A DNA stretch of 64,000 nucleotides from JAEUJM01 sp044221555 (GTDB lineage: Bacteria > Actinomycetota > Acidimicrobiia > Acidimicrobiales > DATDAH01): contig JBGAOY010000009.1 in the NCBI GenBank assembly GCA_044221555.1, positions 124,001 through 188,000 of the forward strand, read 5' to 3'. The notes beneath the pieces were generated by a model. That model searched no databases. It was not told where the DNA came from and saw only the letters and a list, made by a program, of their open reading frames with translations. The position numbers were made by a program, and so were the translations under genes. Positions 57,376-64,000 of this stretch are shown here, piece after piece. Position 1 is the first letter of the stretch; every line of letters begins with the position of its first letter.

Positions 57376-59235
57376 ATGCGGCTGGAGCTCGGTGGGCGAG
57401 TGGCGCGGGTCGGCGCCGTCGTGGTGGTGGTGGCTGCGGCGCTGCTGTCGTGGTCGGTGGTCACGGCGCCCACCGCGTCGGCGGGCGTCGACCTGGTCTC
57501 GGGCACCGTCACCCGGGCCGGGTTCACGGTGGCCGCCGGCGACACCCTGCGGTTCGACCCCAACGTCTCCACCACGCTCTACGTGTCGGGCAACCTGATC
57601 ATGAAGGGCACGTTGGAGATGCGCCCGGCGTCGCCCGGCATCGTGCACCGATTGGTGTTCACGGGGGCCAACGAGTCCGAGTTCGTGGGCGGGGGGATGG
57701 TGCCGCTGGCCACCGACGACGGCCTCTGGGTGGTCGAGGGCGGCCGGCTCGACCTGTCGGGGGCGCCCCGCGAGCCGTGGGTCCGCCTGGCCGCCGGCGC
57801 CGCCGCCGGGGCGAGGACGCTCACCCTGGCCGCCGACCCCGTCGGTTGGCGGGTGGGCGACCAGTTGCGCATCGCGCCCACCGCACCCCGCCAGTACCGG
57901 GAGCAGTTCGAGGGCCCCACCGTCGCCGCCATCTCGGGGCGCACGGTCACCCTGTCCGCACCACTCGCCTACGCCCACCCCCCGGTCACTCTCCCCGACG
58001 GCCGGGCCATGAACGCCGAGGTGCTCGACCTCACCCGCAACGTGCGCATCGAGGGCTCGCCGCCGGCGGCGACGTTCCCGCGGGCCGCGGGCGCCAACCC
58101 CGTGGGGCGGGCCCACGTGTTCGTCAACAACACGGTGCCGGTGCGCCACACCATCGACTACGTCGGCCTGCGCTACATGGGCCCGCGCCAGTTCGTGGCG
58201 TCGACCGGCAGGAGCAGGTTCGTCATGGGCCGCTACGCCCTGCACTTCCACATGAGCGGCACCAACGCCGCCGGCACGGTCGTGCGGGGTGTCGTCGTCA
58301 CCGACAGCGGCAGCCACGCCTTCGTGCCCCACATGTCCGACGGCATCACGTTCGAGCGCGACGTCACCTACAACACCGCGGAGACACCCTTCTGGTGGGA
58401 CGTGAAGTCCAACGAGGAGACCGACCTCAACAACGACCCCACGAACCGGACCTTCTTCGACCGTGACGTCGCCGCCAACGTCACCTCCGACGGCGGCACG
58501 TCGGCCAACCGCCTCGCCGGGTTCTCCCTGGGCTGTGGGGCGGGCAACCGCATCACCGGCTCCACCGCAGTCGGCGTGCAAGGGGGCGTGCAGGCCTCGG
58601 GGTTCTTCTGGCCCGAGGGCGCCAACAGCTGCGGCAACCGCTGGGAGTTCACCGCCAACATCGCCCACAACAACCTGGTCGACGGCATCTTCGCCTGGCA
58701 GAACGACTCCGAGCTCCACCAGGTGCCGGGCTTCGTGGCGTACAACAACGGCGGGAGCGGCATCGACCACGGCGCCTACCGCAACGACTTCACCTTCGCC
58801 TCCGCCACGTTGTTCCAGAACAACCAGGAACCGGGCGGGCGGGCCGCCGAGGTCACCCTCCACGCCACCGCGGCCTCGTCGGCCGCGCTCCGCTTCACCG
58901 GCGCCAACGTCGTCACGTCGTCGAGCGGCTCGCACGTGGTGCACATCCTGTTCCACCGCCGCGCCGCGGGGCCCACCCAGCTCGACCGGTGGGTCGTCAC
59001 CGGGCCGGCGGTCGACGCCGTGTACCTCGACGAGGACCTGAGCCCCGACTTCCCCGGCCGGGTCGACTTCACCTGCTGGTCGCTCCGGGGCGGCGAGCTC
59101 GAGCCCGCCGACTTCAACGTGGTGTCCATGAACGCGGCCAGCGTCTACCGGGTGCAACGCCGCAACGGCACCGCCTACCAGCTGCTGCCCGACGGCACGG
59201 CGCGGACCATCCCCGCCTTCGCCCGCTGCACCTGA
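57376..59235 (+). CDS. secreted G8-domain/right-handed beta-helix protein
   Basis: 619 residues. A signal peptide (RVGAVVVVVAAALLSWSVVTAPTASA) is followed by a G8-like start (AGDTLRFDPNVSTTLYVSGNLIMKGTLEMRP) and a parallel beta-helix containing GRYALHFHMSG, comparable to the Y-x-(I/L)-H-F-H motif of CEMIP/TMEM2-type hyaluronan-binding proteins. Late cysteines (LGCGAG, NSCGNRW, FTCWSL, ARCT) may form disulfides. A polysaccharide-binding or -cleaving role outside the cell is plausible. ATG 57376 has a GGAGGGG SD. Confidence 0.8.
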   Translation: MRLELGGRVARVGAVVVVVAAALLSWSVVTAPTASAGVDLVSGTVTRAGFTVAAGDTLRFDPNVSTTLYVSGNLIMKGTLEMRPASPGIVHRLVFTGANESEFVGGGMVPLATDDGLWVVEGGRLDLSGAPREPWVRLAAGAAAGARTLTLAADPVGWRVGDQLRIAPTAPRQYREQFEGPTVAAISGRTVTLSAPLAYAHPPVTLPDGRAMNAEVLDLTRNVRIEGSPPAATFPRAAGANPVGRAHVFVNNTVPVRHTIDYVGLRYMGPRQFVASTGRSRFVMGRYALHFHMSGTNAAGTVVRGVVVTDSGSHAFVPHMSDGITFERDVTYNTAETPFWWDVKSNEETDLNNDPTNRTFFDRDVAANVTSDGGTSANRLAGFSLGCGAGNRITGSTAVGVQGGVQASGFFWPEGANSCGNRWEFTANIAHNNLVDGIFAWQNDSELHQVPGFVAYNNGGSGIDHGAYRNDFTFASATLFQNNQEPGGRAAEVTLHATAASSAALRFTGANVVTSSSGSHVVHILFHRRAAGPTQLDRWVVTGPAVDAVYLDEDLSPDFPGRVDFTCWSLRGGELEPADFNVVSMNAASVYRVQRRNGTAYQLLPDGTARTIPAFARCT

Positions 59236-59286
59236 GCGGCGGCGCCACCGGACGCTCAGGGCCCGGGGGGTCGCACGCTCCTCCCG

Positions 59287-59292
59287 TAGAGT
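59287..59292 (+). promoter_or_regulatory. -10 box TAGAGT, leaderless start
   Basis: TAGAGT ends nine bases before GTG 59302; no SD is visible. Confidence 0.4.
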
Positions 59293-59301
59293 CGGACCCA
59301 C

Positions 59302-59526
59302 GTGATGACGGCCGACCGCCCCCTCGACCAGCCGCACCCGAGCCGGCTCGACCCGTCCCACCCGGTGCGGGCCGAGATCCTCGCCGCCCACGCCGCGGCC
59401 CTGGCGCGCGGCGAGGCCGGCTACCTCGACCCGGCCACGGGGCTGTTCGTGATGACCGCGGCGGCGCTGGCCGAGCGCGGCTACTGCTGCGACCAGGGGT
59501 GCCGGCACTGCCCCTACGTGGTGTGA
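59302..59526 (+). CDS. DUF5522 family small cysteine protein
   Basis: 74 residues. HPVRAEILAAHAAALARGEAGYLDPATGLFVMTAAALAERG is the family body, and the C-terminal YCCDQGCRHCPY holds four cysteines that look like a metal or Fe-S site. The family's function is unknown. ATG 59305 is an alternative start. Confidence 0.85.
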   Translation: MMTADRPLDQPHPSRLDPSHPVRAEILAAHAAALARGEAGYLDPATGLFVMTAAALAERGYCCDQGCRHCPYVV

Positions 59527-59647
59527 TCACGGCCGACAGCGATGCCGCCACACCCCGTTCGTCGGGGGCGGGACGCACCCGGGTGCTCGCGCTCGGCGCG
59601 CCACCCACCGGCGTAGGTTGGGGGCGGGCTGCGGAGCGGAGGTGCGC

Positions 59648-62389
59648 ATGACGGGTCCGCTGCTCGAGACCAAGTTCCACGTTCCCCGGCGCCGGCGAGG
59701 CGTGATCGACCGGCCCCGCCTGCGGGCGCGCCTGCACCGGGCGATCGAATCGCCCCTCACGCTCGTCTCGGCCCCGGCGGGGTTCGGCAAGTCGACGCTC
59801 GTCACCGAGTGGCTGGCCACCGATCCCTCCGTCGGCGGGACCACCGACCCCTCGGTCGGCGGGGCCTCGGCGGCGTGGCTCTCGCTCGACGCGCGCGACA
59901 ACGACACCCTCCGCTTCTGGCGGTACCTCATCGCGGCGGTGGGGCGGGCCGCCCCCGGCGTGGGCGACCAGGCCGCGGCGCTGCTGCAGGCCGCCGAGCC
60001 GATCGACGAGGTGCTCGGCGTGCTGTTGAACGACCTCGGGTCGATGCCCCACGACGTGGTGCTCGTGCTGGACGACTACCACGTGATCGAAGCACTCGAC
60101 CTCCAGGAGGCCATGGCCTTCCTCCTCGAGCACCTGCCGCCGCAGCTCCACGTGGTCCTCACCTGCCGCGCCGACCCCGCGCTGCCCCTGGCCCGCCTAC
60201 GGGCACGCGGTGAGCTGGTCGAGGTGCGGGCCGCCGACCTGCGCTTCACCCCCGACGAGGCCGCGGCCTACCTGAACGACGTGATGGGTCTCTCCCTGGC
60301 CGACCAGCAGGTGGCCACCCTGGAGGGGCGCACCGAGGGGTGGATCGCGGCGCTGCAACTGGCGGCGCTGTCGCTGCAGGGCCGCGACGACGTGGCCGGG
60401 TTCATCGACGAGTTCGCGGGCGACGACCGCTACATCGTCGACTACCTGGTGGGCGAGGTGCTCGACGCGCAGCCCGACGACGTCAGGGCCTTCCTGCTCC
60501 AGACGTCCATCCTCGGCCGGCTCACCGGCTCGCTCTGCGACGCGGTGACGGGGCTCGACGGCGGGCGGGCCCGCCTCGAGGCGCTCGAGCGGGCCAACCT
60601 GCTGGTGATCCCCCTCGACGATCGCCGCCGCTGGTACCGCTACCACCACCTGTTCGCCGACGTGCTGCGGGGGCGGCTGCTCGACGAGACGCCGGGCGCG
60701 GTCGACGACCTGCACCGGCGGGCCGCCGACTGGTACGCCCGCCACGACGAGCCCGCGGAGGCGATCCGCCACGCGATGGCCGCCGACGACTTCGAACGGG
60801 CCGCCGACCTCATCGAGCGGGCGGCCCCCCGGCTGCACCAGGAGCGACGGGAGGCCACCGTGCGGGCCTGGATCGACGCGCTTCCCGACGAGGTGTTCCA
60901 CGACCGGCCGGTGCTGTGCATCACGTTCGTCTCGGCCCGCATGTCCACCGGCGACACCGCGGGCGTGGAGCACCGTCTCGACGACGCCCAGCGGTGGGTG
61001 GACGCCGCGGTCGCCGGAGGCGGCCCGCCGGCCGGGATGGTGGTGGTGGACCAGGACGCGTGGCGGGCCCTCCCCGTCGCGATCGAGATGTACCGGGCCG
61101 GCCTCGCCCACCTGCACGGCGACGTGGCCGCCACCATGGCCCATGCCCGGCGGGCGCTCGACCTGGTCGAGGACGAGGGCCGCTACGAGCAGGGCGCGGC
61201 GGCGTCGCTGCTCGGGCTCGCCCACTGGTCGGTCGGCGACCTCGACGAGGCCTACCGCTGGTTCCACCAGGGCATGGACGCCCTCGAGCGGGCCGGCTGG
61301 CACGTCGACGTCGTGGGCGGGGCCATCACCCTGGCCGACATCCGGATCGCCCAGGGCCGCCTCGGCGACGCCATGGCGCTGTACGAGCAGGGACTGCGGC
61401 GGGCCGCCGACATGGCCCTGCCCGTGGTGCGGGGCACCGCCGACCTGCACGTCGGGATGGCCGAGGTGTGCTGCGAGCGCAACGACCTCGAGGCGGCGCG
61501 CCGCCACCTGGACGCCGGCGCCGAGTTGGGCGATCCCGCCGAGCTCCCGCAGAACCCCTACCGCCGGCGAGTGGTGGGCGCACGCCTGCGGCAGTGCGAG
61601 GGCGACTTCGCCGGCGCGGTCGCGCTCCTGGACGAGGCCGAGCAGGCGTACGACAGCGACTACTCCCCCCGGGTGCGGCCCGTCCCGGCGATACGGGCCC
61701 GCGTCCACCTGGCTCAGGGCGACGTGGACGCGGCCCTGCGGTGGGCACGCCAGTCGGGCGTCTCGATCGACGACGAGCTGTCGTACGTGCGCGAGTACGA
61801 GCACCTCACGCTTGCCCGGGTGCTCATCGCCCAGCACCGCGCCGACCGGTCCGGCCCCGCGGGCGAGGACGCCGCCCGGCTCCTCGACCGGCTGCTCGAA
61901 GCAGCGCGGCAGGGCGGACGCCGCGGGCGGGCCCTCCAGGCGCTCCTGCTGCTGGCGCTCGTCCACCAGGCACGCGGCGACCTTCGAACGGCGGTCACCA
62001 CCCTCGACGAGGCGCTACGCGAGGCCGCGCCCGCGGGCTACGTGCGGCTCTTCCTGGACGAGGGCCCCGAGATGGCATCCCTGCTGCGCCGCGCGATCGA
62101 CCACGGAGATGCGGCCGACCTGGCCCGACGCGTCCTCGAGTCGGATCGCTCGACGGGCGGGGCCCCCGGTCCCCGACCGCAACCGCAACCCGGGCTGGTC
62201 GAGCCCCTGAGCGAGCGCGAGCTCGACGTCCTCCGCCTGCTGCGCTCCGACCTCGACGGCCCCGCGATCGCCCGCGAGCTCACGGTGTCGCTGAACACGA
62301 TGCGCACGCACACCAAGCGCATCTACACGAAGCTCGGGGTCACCAGCCGCCGGGCCGCGGTGCGGCGCGCCGACGAGCTGGGCCTCTAG
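59648..62389 (+). CDS. LuxR-family ATP-dependent regulator (MalT-like, STAND/LAL)
   Basis: 913 residues. The N-terminus LLETKFHVPRRRRGVIDRPRL is typical of MalT-type proteins. NTPase: Walker A SAPAGFGKST (41-50), Walker B VVLVLDDYHVIE. A TPR-like superhelix occupies about 340-820. The C-terminal LuxR HTH (LSERELDVLRLLRSDLDGPAIARELTVSLNTMRTHTKRIYTKLGV) completes it. A tandem DPSVGG duplication lies just after the NTPase start. SD GGAGG five bases before the ATG. The three genes downstream, separated by repeated ATCACCAC boxes, are probable targets. Confidence 0.9.
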   Translation: MTGPLLETKFHVPRRRRGVIDRPRLRARLHRAIESPLTLVSAPAGFGKSTLVTEWLATDPSVGGTTDPSVGGASAAWLSLDARDNDTLRFWRYLIAAVGRAAPGVGDQAAALLQAAEPIDEVLGVLLNDLGSMPHDVVLVLDDYHVIEALDLQEAMAFLLEHLPPQLHVVLTCRADPALPLARLRARGELVEVRAADLRFTPDEAAAYLNDVMGLSLADQQVATLEGRTEGWIAALQLAALSLQGRDDVAGFIDEFAGDDRYIVDYLVGEVLDAQPDDVRAFLLQTSILGRLTGSLCDAVTGLDGGRARLEALERANLLVIPLDDRRRWYRYHHLFADVLRGRLLDETPGAVDDLHRRAADWYARHDEPAEAIRHAMAADDFERAADLIERAAPRLHQERREATVRAWIDALPDEVFHDRPVLCITFVSARMSTGDTAGVEHRLDDAQRWVDAAVAGGGPPAGMVVVDQDAWRALPVAIEMYRAGLAHLHGDVAATMAHARRALDLVEDEGRYEQGAAASLLGLAHWSVGDLDEAYRWFHQGMDALERAGWHVDVVGGAITLADIRIAQGRLGDAMALYEQGLRRAADMALPVVRGTADLHVGMAEVCCERNDLEAARRHLDAGAELGDPAELPQNPYRRRVVGARLRQCEGDFAGAVALLDEAEQAYDSDYSPRVRPVPAIRARVHLAQGDVDAALRWARQSGVSIDDELSYVREYEHLTLARVLIAQHRADRSGPAGEDAARLLDRLLEAARQGGRRGRALQALLLLALVHQARGDLRTAVTTLDEALREAAPAGYVRLFLDEGPEMASLLRRAIDHGDAADLARRVLESDRSTGGAPGPRPQPQPGLVEPLSERELDVLRLLRSDLDGPAIARELTVSLNTMRTHTKRIYTKLGVTSRRAAVRRADELGL

Positions 62390-62435
62390 CGCCGCCCGAC
62401 GAGGATCCCGACTCACCAGCGGCACCACCCGAGAA

Positions 62436-62478
62436 ATCACCACCGCTATCACCACTTGTGGTGATTCGCCGTCACCAC
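62436..62478 (+). promoter_or_regulatory. ATCACCAC box cluster
   Basis: ATCACCAC occurs at 62436-62443 and 62448-62455 (12 bases apart), its inverse GTGGTGAT at 62458-62465, and GTCACCAC at 62471-62478. The middle pair is a perfect palindrome around TT. Candidate binding sites for the MalT-like regulator just upstream. Confidence 0.55.
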
Positions 62479-62536
62479 CCCCGTTCGTACCTTCATCTCA
62501 CCAACGAAGGACCACGAGCGAAGGGGCTGGACCGAC

Positions 62537-62818
62537 ATGGACGCAGAGGACCGAACGCAGGACGCCACCGGCGGACCGGCGGACGACGCGTCGATCGACC
62601 GGGCCCCCGCACCGCAGTACGTGATCCGCGTCACGGGCCACCTCGACGCTCGTTGGGCGGCGTCGTTCGACGGGATGGACCTCGTCGACGAGTCCGACGG
62701 CACCACCACCATCCGCGGCCCGGTCGTCGACCAGGCCGCACTGCACGGCCTGCTGCAACGGCTGCGCGACGCCGGCATCCCGCTGCTGTCGCTCACGCCC
62801 GTGGAGCCGGGTCGCTGA
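62537..62818 (+). CDS. small protein of unknown function
   Basis: 93 residues. An acidic N-terminus (about 1-25) precedes PQYVIRVTGHLDARWAASFDGMDLV and a C-terminal GPVVDQAALHGLLQRLRDAGIPLLSL. I have the impression that such proteins commonly accompany MalT-like regulators and DUF4386 genes; the function is unknown. It lies behind the ATCACCAC boxes. Confidence 0.75.
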   Translation: MDAEDRTQDATGGPADDASIDRAPAPQYVIRVTGHLDARWAASFDGMDLVDESDGTTTIRGPVVDQAALHGLLQRLRDAGIPLLSLTPVEPGR

Positions 62819-62894
62819 CCCGGTGCTGACCACTCCGCTGATCACCCACCGCCCGCCACCGACCGGTGGCGGCAACCCACGAAAGGAACCACCG

Positions 62895-63656
62895 ATGTCC
62901 ACCGACACCCGCACCGCCCGAGCCACCCGAGTCCCGATGGACCCGATGAGGAAGACCGCGCTCGCCGCGGGCCTGCTCTACATCGCCACGTTCGTCACCT
63001 CGATCCCCGCCCTGCCGCTCTACCACGACATCCTCGAGAAGCCGGGTTACCTGCTCAGCGGGGCCAGCGACACCGGCGTGCTGTGGGGCGCCTTCCTGGA
63101 GATCTTCTGCGGCCTCACCGGCATCGGCACCGCGGTGGTGCTGCACCGGGTGCTCAAGCGGGAGAGCGACACGGCCGCCCTCGGCTTCGTCACGTCCCGT
63201 GTCCTCGAGGCGGCGATGATCTTCAGCGGCGTCCTCAGCGTCCTCACCCTGGTGACGTTGCACCAGGACGCCACCGTCGGCCAGGCCGGCCAGCTGGCCA
63301 CCACCAGCCAGGCCCTGATCGCCTTCCACGACTGGACCTTCCTGCTGGGCCCCGGGTACATGCCGGTGTTCAACGCCCTCTGCCTGGGCTACGTCCTGTA
63401 CCGCACCCGCCTGGTCCCCCGGGCGCTCCCGGTGCTCGGCTTCGTCGGGGCGGCCGCGCTCTTCGCCTCCAGCACGGGCACGCTGTTCGGCCTGCACGAG
63501 CAGGTGTCGACCACCGCCATGGTGATGGCGCTGCCCATCGCCACCTGGGAGTTCTCGCTCGGTGTGTACCTGACCGTCAAGGGCTTCCGTCCCTCGCCCG
63601 TCCTGGACGGCAGCGCCGCCCCGGTCGCTCCCCCGCAGCACGCACTGGCGGCGTGA
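62895..63656 (+). CDS. DUF4386 family membrane protein
   Basis: 253 residues with six hydrophobic helices. MRKTALAAGLLYIATFVTSIPALPLY, GAFLEIFCGLTGIGTAVVLHRVLKRES and FHDWTFLLGPGYMPVFNALCLGYVLYRTRLVPR are the DUF4386 blocks. Function unknown. SD AAAGGA at 62882-62887 supports ATG 62895. It probably belongs to the operon started at 62537; a strong terminator hairpin follows. Confidence 0.88.
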   Translation: MSTDTRTARATRVPMDPMRKTALAAGLLYIATFVTSIPALPLYHDILEKPGYLLSGASDTGVLWGAFLEIFCGLTGIGTAVVLHRVLKRESDTAALGFVTSRVLEAAMIFSGVLSVLTLVTLHQDATVGQAGQLATTSQALIAFHDWTFLLGPGYMPVFNALCLGYVLYRTRLVPRALPVLGFVGAAALFASSTGTLFGLHEQVSTTAMVMALPIATWEFSLGVYLTVKGFRPSPVLDGSAAPVAPPQHALAA

Positions 63657-63673
63657 GCACACCTCACCACCCA

Positions 63674-63711
63674 GCGTCGGCCGGGCCCCGTCACCGGGGT
63701 CCGGCCGACGC
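63674..63711 (+). terminator. 17-bp terminator-like hairpin
   Basis: GCGTCGGCCGG (63674-63684) pairs with CCGGCCGACGC (63701-63711), and CCCCG with CGGGG inside, leaving a loop of four bases. It separates the DUF4386 gene from the next one. Confidence 0.65.
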
Positions 63712-63748
63712 CGCGATCCACGTTCGACACCACGAAGGGAGCCCTACG

Positions 63749-64000
63749 GTGGCTGACATGTCCGACAACCTCGATGTAGCGATCATCGGCGGCGGGGCCG
63801 CGGGCCTCAGCGCTGCCCTCACCCTGGCCCGGGCGCGGCGGTCGGTCGTCGTGATCGACAGCGGCGAGCCCCGCAACGCCCCGTCGCCCGCGGTGCACGG
63901 CTTCCTCACCCGGGACGGCATCGCCCCCGCCGAGCTGCTGCGCATCGCCCGGGCCGAGGTCGAGTCCTACGGCGCCCGCCTGGTCGACGACCGGGTGGTC
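63749..64000 (+). CDS. FAD-dependent oxidoreductase, thioredoxin-reductase-like (truncated by window end)
   Basis: The first 84 codons are present. DVAIIGGGAAGLSAALTLARARRSVVVIDSGEPRNAPSPAVHGFLTRDG is the FAD-binding start of the class II thioredoxin-reductase superfamily; the RNAPSPAVHGFLTRDG stretch is typical of the group lacking a strict thioredoxin partner. The redox-active part lies beyond the window. GTG 63749 has an AAGGGAG SD; ATG 63758 is the alternative. Confidence 0.85.
   Translation, partial: MADMSDNLDVAIIGGGAAGLSAALTLARARRSVVVIDSGEPRNAPSPAVHGFLTRDGIAPAELLRIARAEVESYGARLVDDRVV

Noticed and set aside
56911..59508. 865-residue minus-strand open frame opposite the G8-domain gene
   Set aside because: Composition mirrors the sense gene's codon bias (G/V/H/R-rich); no SD, no recognisable motif.

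Overview
The window is a piece of a very GC-rich chromosome from an actinobacterium. I infer Acidimicrobiia (Iamia/Ilumatobacter-like) from several features: an F420-type luciferase-like oxidoreductase, DUF2510 proteins, a DUF5522 protein, a mycobacterial-type CadI/ACR3/ArsR arsenic cluster, an MprAB-like two-component pair, and many genes that begin directly behind a TANNNT -10 box. It reads as ordinary chromosome. I see no integrase, transposase, phage module, rRNA or CRISPR array. Most long antisense frames are shadows of GC-rich genes.

Layout. 0-8.4 kb: luciferase-like oxidoreductase, ribokinase plus nucleoside hydrolase (ribonucleoside salvage), an 0.8-kb palindrome-rich gap without a gene, DUF1697 and Gfo/Idh/MocA genes, a lipoprotein, a HalD/BesD-like oxygenase and a Fae (formaldehyde-activating enzyme) homologue. 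8.4-18.7 kb: membrane SGNH hydrolase, a tandem crcB fluoride-channel pair, an OmpR-type two-component system with a co-regulated small Cys-repeat secreted protein, a secreted phosphoesterase, an RCC1-type propeller, and a BNR-repeat plus MoaD/ThiS pair. 18.7-28.2 kb (minus strand): PAS-GGDEF-EAL sensor, M20 peptidase, lipoprotein, ornithine/alanine-type racemase, DUF1611, peptidase E and an FAD oxidoreductase; this looks like an amino-acid or D-amino-acid/dipeptide metabolism block.

28.2-38.8 kb: membrane and DUF2510 proteins, a DeoR/YafY-type regulator, tatA, a phosphotransferase, an arsenic cluster (acr3-cadI/arsI, divergent arsR, arsC) whose arsC is flanked by two copies of a 44-nt palindrome, a methyltransferase, and rtcB with a tRNA-Trp-like RNA in its leader. 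38.9-52.5 kb: giant patatin-like protein with a GDPD, VOC protein, secreted beta-helix and CAP proteins, a Nudix-HTH (NrtR-like) repressor divergent from an SPFH/NAD-kinase-like operon with two perfect operators over its promoter, and a secreted repeat protein. 52.5-64 kb: an ABC-F gene behind a 13-codon leader peptide and mutually exclusive hairpins, a DUF2510 protein, Rieske/DUF2231 protein, lipoprotein, a G8/beta-helix secreted protein, DUF5522, a MalT-like LuxR regulator and its likely target genes, ending in a truncated FAD-dependent oxidoreductase.

The most interesting signals are regulatory: (i) the tRNA-like element in front of the RNA ligase gene, (ii) the leader-peptide attenuator of the ABC-F gene, (iii) the Nudix repressor/SPFH/NAD-kinase-like module, (iv) two families of dispersed long palindromes, and (v) shared promoter boxes that tie secreted proteins to the two-component system and to each other. 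All assignments come from reading the sequence; no database search was run.
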